A stretch of DNA of 56,212 bases. Origin: Nitrospira sp. Its GTDB lineage: Bacteria; Nitrospirota; Nitrospiria; Nitrospirales; Nitrospiraceae. Below, piece after piece: positions 50,130-56,212 of the stretch. A program made the translations under genes and the position numbers. Position 1 is the first letter of the stretch. Every line of letters starts with the position of its first letter. Location: positions 1-56,212 of the forward strand of contig JACOEJ010000010.1 of NCBI GenBank assembly GCA_024998645.1. The letters run 5' to 3'. The notes beneath the pieces are model-generated. The model saw only the letters and a list, made by a program, of their open reading frames with translations, was not told the DNA's origin and searched no databases.

Positions 50130-51245
50130 CTAGTGACCGGCCATCGGAAGGAACGACACGGCGATGGAGATCATGATCAGCACGATGATGATCCATTCAA
50201 GCACTTCCATGCGGCGAGTCGTCGCGCGGTCCGACATCTTTCCATAGATGCTGTCCAGGGTATCCAGCTTGCGGAGAATACTCGCATCCCAGGCTTCCAG
50301 GTGAAAGCGTTGGGACGCCAGGCGATAGACGCGCGCCAGGTACTGGTCGCCTAAGAGCTTCAACGTGTTCGTGACCCGCTCGAAGAGGAGCGCGCCGTCG
50401 ACTTGCAGCCGCGCAATGTGGGTGGTGTCCTTGTCATGCGCACCGGGGAGCGGCAGCAGGCGAGGCTTTCGCGTGAGCGCTTCGTATCCTTCGTCCAGCG
50501 CGGTATCGAGTTGTTCGTCGAGCATCCGCATTTCGAGCAATTCGACGTTCGCAAATTCCAGCACCGCCCGCACGTCATCCATGTCGTTGCCGAACAGCAC
50601 TGCCGCATGCCAGTCGATAAGAGCCGTGTCCTGGAGCCCGAAAGAGATCCGGCAGGCCATGGCGTCGCGCGTCTCTTGATTGGAGAGCGGCGTCCGTTCT
50701 CCGCGTAGAATCCTGGCGAGATCGGCTTCCCGGTCGGTCCAGATCGGAGAGGATTGAGACGGCGTACAGGCTTCGATCGAGAAGATCAGATAATCTTCGA
50801 CTTCGGAGGCTATTCTGGGGCGTTCGACGGCAGGATGGATCGCTTGCACCAGTTGCTCGACTCTGGTGCGGGACTCCTTCAGCAATAACTCATTTTCATA
50901 CAGGGCATTGCTCAGTTCGAGCAAGCCGTCGAAGGGACCGTCCAATGCCAGGCGGTAGGTGATGGTGACGGCACCGAAGTCATACACCATGACTTCGACA
51001 GTCGGACGCGACGAGTAGACACCTACCGTCAGGGAGATGCCTTCCTGCATGAGCCTCAACGGCGCCGGATGGTAGTTGAAGTGCTGCGGCGCCCGGGCTT
51101 TATGGCGAATGCGTCCACGTTCGGTTCCGGCCGTAATGCGGCGATCGGCCTCTTCGAGGGAGATGGATGCGCCGATGTCATAGGCGAAGATGGCGTAGCA
51201 GGTGCCTTTGTTCACGGTCACCGTCGTTTCGAGTGGCGTCGACAT
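50130..51245 (-). CDS. RMD1/DUF155-family membrane protein
   Basis: 371 residues. The C-terminal LEWIIIVLIMISIAVSFLP is the typical ending of the RMD1/YagE (DUF155) family: a charged segment, LEW and one membrane helix. Upstream, the domain shows RPRIASEVEDYLIFSIEA, DWHAAVLFGNDMDDVRAVLEFANVELLEMR and LDTLDSIYGKMSDRATTRRMEV, also in keeping with it. Yeast Rmd1 proteins are mitochondrial; bacterial members are uncharacterised. Predicted single-pass inner-membrane protein with a large soluble N-terminal part. GGAGAA precedes the start. No phased array is seen. Confidence 0.7.
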   Translation of the reverse strand: MSTPLETTVTVNKGTCYAIFAYDIGASISLEEADRRITAGTERGRIRHKARAPQHFNYHPAPLRLMQEGISLTVGVYSSRPTVEVMVYDFGAVTITYRLALDGPFDGLLELSNALYENELLLKESRTRVEQLVQAIHPAVERPRIASEVEDYLIFSIEACTPSQSSPIWTDREADLARILRGERTPLSNQETRDAMACRISFGLQDTALIDWHAAVLFGNDMDDVRAVLEFANVELLEMRMLDEQLDTALDEGYEALTRKPRLLPLPGAHDKDTTHIARLQVDGALLFERVTNTLKLLGDQYLARVYRLASQRFHLEAWDASILRKLDTLDSIYGKMSDRATTRRMEVLEWIIIVLIMISIAVSFLPMAGH

Positions 51246-51558
51246 AGCCGAATTCTCCGATCGGTATACAGATGGAGCTTCATTATATCAGTGGCCACCC
51301 GAACGTGGGTTGCCTTGGAACTGAATCGACGAGGCCAGGCAGCAGCTCGAATCCGTGATTCACGCGACCATCACCACTGTCGCTATGCTCGGGAGTGGTC
51401 ATGCAGGCCGGAAGCGGAACGGATGCTAAAGGAGATGGCCGGAGCCGCCGCTCGTTAGACGGGTGGCGTAATGCGGCCTCCTCAACCTCATTCCTCGGTA
51501 GCCGTAACGGTCATTTCTGTCCTTCTTTCGACCTTCCTCTGATCTTCTTGATTCGTCT
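51246..51558. other. Intergenic region without recognised gene
   Basis: Between the DUF155-type gene and the phoX-like promoter I see only unconvincing short frames and no repeat or RNA structure. Confidence 0.5.
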
Positions 51559-51610
51559 CTTAACTCCGGTGTTACGAGTATTTGATTGGACACAGATCGA
51601 TTCGTAACGA
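51559..51610 (+). promoter_or_regulatory. Pho-box-like array upstream of the PhoX-like phosphatase
   Basis: TAAC at 51561-51564, TTAC at 51572-51575 and TAAC at 51605-51608 have 11- and 33-bp spacing, all on one 11-bp phase. The gene begins about 260 nt downstream, leaving a long leader. Confidence 0.58.
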
Positions 51611-51871
51611 TCCTCTGTGAGAGTAGGGTCGGGTATCGTGCCGCGCGTCAGGGGTGAATCGAAGACTGCAGCTTCGTTCAGGCTGAAGCGTCAGGTAGTG
51701 GTGGCAGCTCCGCTACCGCTCGTTCAACGAGACGGAGGAGGGGGGGCTATGAAACAGCTGGTAGGGAGAGGGGTATTCAGTCAGCCATACGTCGCAACAT
51801 TCACAATGGCGCGCTCGCTGCTGCTGGCTTCATCCGGCGCGGTGAGAAAGTGCTACAAGGAGACCATGATA

Positions 51872-53398
51872 ATGAAACTGAAGAAGCGCATGATGGAATG
51901 GGGCCTGACTGTGGCGAAAGCGGGCCTAGCAGTCTCCATTTGTGCGGCACCGGTGGTGCCGGCCGTGGCGAGTGAGTTCGAGGGGTTCGACGGATTGGAT
52001 TTCGGAGCGATCGTGCAGCGTGGTTTGGAACGGTCTTCTCAGGTGTGGTTTGGGGTCGGGAAACCGTTGGGAGACTCCGCGGCTCCTACGGCCGGTCCCT
52101 ACCGCCTCGCCACCCAAAAAGCATCGGACCAACTTCTGCTGGCTGATGGGTTGAAGGCCGAGTATGTGACGCGCAATGCCGCAAACAATGCCGATATGTT
52201 TGCGTTTTGGCCAACAGATGAGAGTCCAACGCACATGATTTTCTGTATTGAGGGTGGCAGGCAGGATCTCAGCACATTCTTGCCGGGCGGGCTCATCAAG
52301 AAATTTAACCCTGCCGTGCAGCGCATTAAGTTGTCGGATGGGTCGGTTGAGACTGTCCTGCGCGGGACGACATCCTGCGATGGTATTCGACGGACGCCGT
52401 GGCAGACGATCCTTGCCACTGAAGAAACCAGCGACGGCGGCGCCTATGAGATCCTGAATCCGTTGACTGTCACGAACCAGACGATCACCGATCGGGCGTC
52501 GGGTGCCATTGTCGATGAGAACGGTCTGCCTTCCACATCGATTGTGAAGCGCACCGCGTTGCCCAAGATTGCGTTTGAAGGAATCGGCATCACACCTGAG
52601 GGTGTGGTGTATTCCGGGGATGAGCTTCGTCCGGGAAGTCCGGCCAATGCCGACGGGGGAGCCATGTTCAAGTTTGTGCCCGCTGCTCCGCGGACCACGA
52701 AGGATCCGGTCACGTCGCTCGCTGAGTCTCCACTGGTCGCCGGCAATGTCTATGCTCTCCAGGTGTCTTGTCAGAACACCACACAGCAGTTCGGGCAGGG
52801 TTGCGAAATCGGCAATGGTGCCTGGATCAATGTCAGTGCGGCGAATGCCAGAACCGATGCGAACACCATGGGCGCCACCGGCTACTATCGGCCGGAGGAT
52901 CTGGAGTTGGATGAAATGTTCACAGGCCCCGGTGTTCGATTCTGCTGGACTGACACAGGCCTTGAGGAAGGCGGCAACTACGGCGAAGTTCTCTGCGCGG
53001 TTGATTCCGCTCCTCTCACCGCCAGTGCGACCCAGCGAACGGTGGTGGTGAACCGCTTTCTGGAAGGGAATGCGGATATGAACCAGCCAGATAACTTTGC
53101 ATTCCAGCCGAAGACCGGCAATCATTATGTGGTTGAGGATCATCCCAACGGAGATATTTTCGCCTGTCTGCCGGATGGCGCCGATCGTGACATCAAGACG
53201 GATGGCTGTGTGAAGATTCTCTCTGTGAAGGATTCTTCTGCCGAGCCGACCGGCTTCAAGTTCTCAGGCGACGGGAAAACCGCCTACCTGTCGATCCAGC
53301 ACAGCGACGACACAAACATGACGAAGGTCGATGACTATGCGACCGACGACATCATCAAAATCACCGGGTTCAGAATCCCACAACGGTTTCAGCGGTAG
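51872..53398 (+). CDS. PhoX-like (DUF839) alkaline phosphatase family protein
   Basis: About 508 residues. A Sec-type signal peptide (GLTVAKAGLAVSICAAPVVP) ends near VAS. The body is DUF839: FEGIGITPEGVVYSGDELRP, GYYRPEDLELDEMFTG, NQPDNFAFQPKTGNHYVVED and EPTGFKFSGDGKTAYLSIQH, corresponding to the beta-propeller and metal-site segments of PhoX, a calcium/iron phosphatase that frees phosphate from organic esters outside the cytoplasm. PhoX normally uses Tat export; no twin-arginine is visible. The metal ligands cannot be verified by eye. AAGGAG is 9 nt before ATG 51872 (51866 also possible); the frame opens upstream to 51617, and ATG 51749 has a purine-rich site. Confidence 0.75.
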   Translation: MKLKKRMMEWGLTVAKAGLAVSICAAPVVPAVASEFEGFDGLDFGAIVQRGLERSSQVWFGVGKPLGDSAAPTAGPYRLATQKASDQLLLADGLKAEYVTRNAANNADMFAFWPTDESPTHMIFCIEGGRQDLSTFLPGGLIKKFNPAVQRIKLSDGSVETVLRGTTSCDGIRRTPWQTILATEETSDGGAYEILNPLTVTNQTITDRASGAIVDENGLPSTSIVKRTALPKIAFEGIGITPEGVVYSGDELRPGSPANADGGAMFKFVPAAPRTTKDPVTSLAESPLVAGNVYALQVSCQNTTQQFGQGCEIGNGAWINVSAANARTDANTMGATGYYRPEDLELDEMFTGPGVRFCWTDTGLEEGGNYGEVLCAVDSAPLTASATQRTVVVNRFLEGNADMNQPDNFAFQPKTGNHYVVEDHPNGDIFACLPDGADRDIKTDGCVKILSVKDSSAEPTGFKFSGDGKTAYLSIQHSDDTNMTKVDDYATDDIIKITGFRIPQRFQR

Positions 53399-53690
53399 GG
53401 GAGCCGACCGGCGTGCGCGTCTGCAATGCGGGCGTGCACGTCGTGTCTCAAATAGCTCCCAGCTCTTCAGTCATAACCTGCAACATAGTGTGCCAGACTG
53501 GTGTGCAGCCTCTGGTTCACTGCCGCGAGGTCCACGGTTTGTGGCCAGATAGTCGGTGAGACGTGCTCCGTCGCTGGCACTCAGTCAACCGAGCTTCGTT
53601 GGAGTGTATCGGAAGGCGCGAGGTATAGAGGGAAAAGTGAGTTTGGTTCCGGTCATCGCGTCACATAAGAGATGAGAGCAGCACGGATCG

Positions 53691-53948
53691 TCAGGATGGG
53701 AGAAGTCTCTTCTTTTTCCACCGGTCGCTTCCATAAATCGGAGTGCGAGGCCGTCTCGTGAGCGGGTCTCTTCGACGGGTCCGGTTATGGGCGATGAGCC
53801 GGTCGGTGATATCTCCACAGTGGATGCAACGAAGCGCCCACACTCTCGTTCCTCCTTCACTCATGATCTCCGGCACTCTTAAGCCAGCACAGCGACCACA
53901 TTGTATATCGCTTCCTTGGCGGGTGTGATTTTTAGAAAGTCTTGGCAT
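53691..53948 (-). CDS. Small zinc-ribbon protein
   Basis: 85 residues with two CxxC pairs, C17-GR-C20 and C41-IH-C44, spaced 20 residues apart, a probable zinc ribbon, followed by a strongly basic tail (RTRRRDPLTRRPR, RWKKKRLLPS). It may bind nucleic acid or act as a small regulatory or structural protein. GGAGG lies 4 nt before the ATG. No family name can be assigned. It lies downstream of the TraR/DksA-type gene on the same strand, separated by a hairpin. The 53399-53690 gap shows no supported gene. Confidence 0.65.
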   Translation of the reverse strand: MPRLSKNHTRQGSDIQCGRCAGLRVPEIMSEGGTRVWALRCIHCGDITDRLIAHNRTRRRDPLTRRPRTPIYGSDRWKKKRLLPS

Positions 53949-53991
53949 GTTACCTCCAGTAACCAGGTGATGTTTATGGTGGAGTGACCGG

Positions 53992-54025
53992 GGCTCGTCC
54001 CTTCTCCTGGCAGGAAGGGACGAGC
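53992..54025. terminator. Perfect 12-bp hairpin after the TraR/DksA-type gene
   Basis: GCTCGTCCCTTC and GAAGGGACGAGC form a perfect stem with a 9-nt loop. No T-tract follows on either strand, so termination is likely but not certain. Confidence 0.5.
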
Positions 54026-54097
54026 GCGGGGGCCAGGTGCGTGAGAGGCGCAGCTGGGCTCCAATAAAGTGTCGTTGTTATGACAAGTGTCATGGCG

Positions 54098-54523
54098 TTA
54101 GTTATGGATTGCCTTCTGTTCGACCGTTGTCAGGCAGGGCACACAGAATTGGGCGTCGGGTTGGACCTTAAGCCGCTCATAGGGAATGTCACTATGACAG
54201 TGACGGCACTGTCCGTAGTCCTTCGTGCACATGAGTTGCAGCGCGTGCTCAATGTGTCGAAGGCGTTCAAAGGTTCGTGCCTTCACCTGCATGGCGACGT
54301 CATGATCGAGAGCGGTTGAGGCCAGGTCGAACGGGTCTGCATAGAGTTCTGCGGCCGACTCCGCGGCAAGCGAGAGATTGGCGCTTGCGAGTAGCACCGC
54401 GCGTTGCCTGACAAGTTCCTGCCAAAGATCGGCGCGTCGGACATTCAGAGGAGGAGCAGCACGGTGGGCCGTTCCGGTGGAACTCCCTGGTTGTTTTCGT
54501 CGAGGAGAGATGGTCTGGGCCAT
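54098..54523 (-). CDS. TraR/DksA-type C4 zinc-finger protein
   Basis: 141 residues. A Pro/Ser/Arg-rich N-terminus (about 1-30) precedes a helical region (LVRQRAVLLASANLSLAAES, LRHIEHALQLM) and the DksA/TraR zinc finger YGQCRHCHSDIPYERL then FCVPCLTTVEQK, with CxxC-x17-CxxC. DksA-family proteins bind RNA polymerase and alter transcription, often with ppGpp. The coiled-coil is shorter than in DksA and lacks a clear DxxDxA tip, so it may be a TraR-like or divergent regulator. AAGGGGAA precedes the start. Confidence 0.8.
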   Translation of the reverse strand: MAQTISPRRKQPGSSTGTAHRAAPPLNVRRADLWQELVRQRAVLLASANLSLAAESAAELYADPFDLASTALDHDVAMQVKARTFERLRHIEHALQLMCTKDYGQCRHCHSDIPYERLKVQPDAQFCVPCLTTVEQKAIHN

Positions 54524-54833
54524 GGTTGTTCCCCTTTCCAGAGACAGTTGTACCGGACCAAAGACACAGTTGGATCATGCCGGCCTCAATTTTCAGTTAC
54601 AGGAGTTCGGTCATCAATGTGTTGGTGACACGGAAGAACTGAAGGGGAGAGATGTAACGCGATTGCAATAGAATCTTGGTTCGTTTGTGATCTGTTTGAG
54701 GATTTGAACGAACGGTATGCTTGGGAACACGTGGCGTGTTCAGCGGTGGGGAAATTGAGAGGAGAGGTAGAGGGAGTCTCGTCTTACGATGTGCGTGAGA
54801 TCTGCGCAATGGGTTAGCGGTATATCTAGGGGT
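54524..54833. other. Intergenic region without recognised gene
   Basis: Moderately AT-richer than its surroundings; no convincing frame, RNA gene or phased TAAC array. A lone ATGTAACGCG is present near 54653. Confidence 0.5.
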
Positions 54834-55145
54834 TTACCGACAGGCAATGGGTTCCCATTTCCGGGAACGCAGTTCGCTGTCGAAATAGACGCGATAGCCG
54901 ACACAACGTGACTGTCCCGATAAAAATTCGTACTCCCAGGCTTCGACTCCGTTCGATAGACGTTTGAGCCGTTGGGGGTAACCGAACCGGCGAGTCAGTT
55001 CGTCTTGTGTCAACTGTCCAATGCCGGCTTCGAATTCCTCCACCCGGGGTTGATGAACGCAAGAGATGAGGAAAAGAAGGAGCAGGAAGATTATGCGGCC
55101 TCTTAGGCGAGGCCTTATCTCGCGATGTTGAGAGAATACACGCAC
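54834..55145 (-). CDS. Small SmpA/BamE-like putative lipoprotein
   Basis: About 103 residues from GTG 55145. FLLLLFLISCVHQP is a lipobox (Cys near 29). The mature part (LTQDELTRRFGYPQRLKRL, NGVEAWEYEF) has the FGxP-x-WxY pattern seen in SmpA/OmlA/BamE-like small outer-membrane lipoproteins. True BamE is part of the BAM complex, but this copy could be a paralogue. It starts 5 nt after the PhoB-type gene stop, so the two are probably co-transcribed, an unusual pairing. Confidence 0.7.
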   Translation of the reverse strand: MRVFSQHREIRPRLRGRIIFLLLLFLISCVHQPRVEEFEAGIGQLTQDELTRRFGYPQRLKRLSNGVEAWEYEFLSGQSRCVGYRVYFDSELRSRKWEPIACR

Positions 55146-55150
55146 AGAAA

Positions 55151-55864
55151 TTACTTCGTCAGAGCCGGATCAGACAACTTGTAGCCCAGCGATTTTACCG
55201 ACACAATCGCTTCATTCAGCGCAGGTAGCTTCTGCTTCAGGCGACGGATGTGCACGTCCACGGTTCGTGTGGTGCCATAGTAGTCATAGCCCCACACGGA
55301 ATTCAGCAAGACATCGCGTGTAAGAACCCGGCCGGGATTTCGCAGGAGATGTTCCAAGAGCCCAAACTCCTTGGCCGTCAAACCGACTTCTTTCCCATCG
55401 ACCATGACTTCATGGCGAGGGAGGTCCATCAGTAGGGAGCCGTAGTGGTAAGACGTTTGCTGAGTATCATTGGCCCGTCCAATCCGGCGAAACAAGGCTT
55501 TGGTCCTTGCGACGAGGTTTTTAGGGCTGAACGGTTTGGCGATATAGTCGTCGGCTCCCAGTTCGAGGCCGACGATGGTGTCGGACTCCTCGGCTTTGGC
55601 CGTTAACATGATGACGGGGAGGAGCGCGGTTTCTGGTACGCTGCGGATCTTCTTGCAGAGTTCCAGGCCATCCATCTCAGGGAGCATCAAATCAAGGATC
55701 ACCATGTCCGGAGGTTCGGTCTTGATCAGCTTCAAGCCTTCGGCGCCGGTTTTCGCGTGGATGGTTCGAAATCCCTCCTTCTCCAGATAGATCTTGACCA
55801 ACTGCGCAATATCGGTCTCGTCTTCGACGATGAGAATTTTCTTTGCAGCGTTTGTGGACATCAT
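55151..55864 (-). CDS. phoB: PhoB-type OmpR-family response regulator
   Basis: 237 residues with a complete receiver: acidic pair E14-D15, phospho-acceptor D58 in VILDLMLPEMDG, T88 in VIMLTAK, K110 in DDYIAKPFSP. The C-terminal winged helix spans about 137-235 (HYGSLLMDLPRHEVMVDGKE, LTAKEFGLLEHLLRNPGR, YYGTTRTVDVHIRRLKQKLP, VKSLGYKLS). This is full PhoB/OmpR architecture. A phased TAAT/TAAC pair lies about 75-90 nt upstream on its strand, so autoregulation is likely. No PhoR-like kinase is in the window; it may lie beyond, or act from elsewhere. It is the best candidate to bind the phased arrays across the locus. Confidence 0.85.
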   Translation of the reverse strand: MMSTNAAKKILIVEDETDIAQLVKIYLEKEGFRTIHAKTGAEGLKLIKTEPPDMVILDLMLPEMDGLELCKKIRSVPETALLPVIMLTAKAEESDTIVGLELGADDYIAKPFSPKNLVARTKALFRRIGRANDTQQTSYHYGSLLMDLPRHEVMVDGKEVGLTAKEFGLLEHLLRNPGRVLTRDVLLNSVWGYDYYGTTRTVDVHIRRLKQKLPALNEAIVSVKSLGYKLSDPALTK

Positions 55865-55936
55865 GTGCTACCTGGTGAACATACGCTCAGACTGTTCCCT
55901 ACTGCTGTGTCAGCGCTTGCAGCATAATCCTCCAAT

Positions 55937-55952
55937 GTTACAGCTGTATTAA
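55937..55952 (-). promoter_or_regulatory. Pho-box-like pair upstream of the PhoB-type gene
   Basis: On the minus strand TAAT (55948-55951) and TAAC (55937-55940) are 11 bp apart in GGTTAATACAGCTGTAACAT; a -10-like GATTAT follows. It faces the regulator gene. Confidence 0.6.
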
Positions 55953-56163
55953 CCAGGTTCCAGCCTGAACTAGGCGGAAGTGTAGCGCCGGGGATTATTC
56001 CCACCGTGGCATCGGGTCTAAGACCCAGTGCCTTGGACGAGCGACCCTGGAGGGGCGGCTCATATGGGACAACTAGTCGAGCGAAAGATATTGAATAGGC
56101 GGAAGTCGTGGTGTGTGAGTGAAATGAAAGGAGTGGAAGTTTAGTAAGTTCTTGAATGGGATG

Positions 56164-56212
56164 TGGTGCCGAGGGACAGAATCGAACTGTCGACACCAGC
56201 CTTTTCAGGGCT
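56164..56212 (-). tRNA. tRNA-Phe (GAA), 3' part, cut by the window edge
   Basis: On the minus strand the sequence carries an anticodon loop CTGAAAA (GAA at 34-36) closed by AGCC/GGCT, a variable loop, a T-arm GACAG-TTCGATT-CTGTC and an acceptor 3' strand CCTCGGC-A-CCA. The 5' half is outside the window. It is identical over 46 nt to the fragment at 422-467. Confidence 0.85.

Noticed and set aside
55861..56196. Antisense frame between phoB and tRNA-Phe
   Set aside because: Runs through the promoter array and the tRNA; non-coding.
1..56212. CRISPR arrays, transposase genes, rRNA genes, restriction or toxin-antitoxin systems
   Set aside because: None could be recognised on either strand.

Overview
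The window is GC-rich (roughly 60 percent), diderm (many outer-membrane barrels and lipoproteins) and densely packed. The mix of a VPLPA-CTERM/exosortase-D exopolysaccharide locus, two-partner secretion, TonB-ExbBD, Ppk1, PhoX-like and OprP-like genes fits a Nitrospira-type bacterium (Nitrospirota). That assignment is inference from gene content; no taxonomic marker gene is present.

Layout. 0-0.6 kb: an orphan 46-nt copy of the 3' half of tRNA-Phe; the matching copy is the tRNA-Phe cut by the right edge, 55.7 kb away. 0.6-2.5 kb: an outer-membrane barrel and a lone GspC-like protein. 2.8-11.1 kb: an apparent operon of an FhaC/ShlB transporter, a 1440-residue filamentous-haemagglutinin-type exoprotein, ExbB, ExbD and TonB, with three copies of a MITE-like repeat placed exactly after the stop codons of exbB, exbD and tonB. 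11.6-15.5 kb: three small secreted proteins ending in VPLPA-type sorting tails, plus a PstS-like binding protein. 15.6-16.7 kb: a fibronectin-like secreted protein. 17.0-36.9 kb: two head-to-tail exopolysaccharide operons (polymerase, glycoside hydrolase, flippase, FkbM methyltransferase, two GT4 enzymes; then WecB-type transferase, exosortase D-EpsI fusion, WecA-type initiator, PrsT, Wza-type exporter, outer-membrane barrel, chain-length protein, tyrosine kinase, ExeA-type ATPase). 37.0-41.2 kb: OprO/P-type porin, a lipoprotein, PstS-like protein and a PhoB-like regulator with a degenerate receiver. 41.4-49.9 kb: CBS protein, TIGR03790-type protein, fibronectin-like lipoprotein, a possible Ntn-hydrolase relative, a 44-residue membrane peptide, methylglyoxal synthase, polyphosphate kinase, a frame-shifted remnant and a small HExxH lipoprotein. 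50.1-55.9 kb: RMD1/DUF155-type protein, PhoX-like phosphatase, small zinc proteins, a small lipoprotein and an intact PhoB-type response regulator.

The unifying signal is in the non-coding DNA. Upstream of most transcription units sits an array of TAAC-like tetramers repeated with exactly 11-bp (or 22/33-bp) phase, the architecture of PhoB binding sites. I find it at 1.5, 2.6, 11.4, 14.7, 16.7, 16.9, 24.4, 37.0, 40.4, 40.5, 44.6, 48.7, 51.6 and 55.9 kb. The genes behind these arrays include classic phosphate-starvation functions (PhoB-type regulator, PstS-like proteins, OprP-like porin, PhoX-like phosphatase, Ppk1) and also the complete exopolysaccharide/exosortase machinery, the CTERM proteins and the TonB-linked two-partner secretion operon. 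The most economical reading is a phosphate-controlled extracellular-matrix superlocus, flanked by a tRNA-Phe direct repeat that could mark an old integration. The Pho sites and the mobility are inferences to be tested; the repeats themselves are directly visible.
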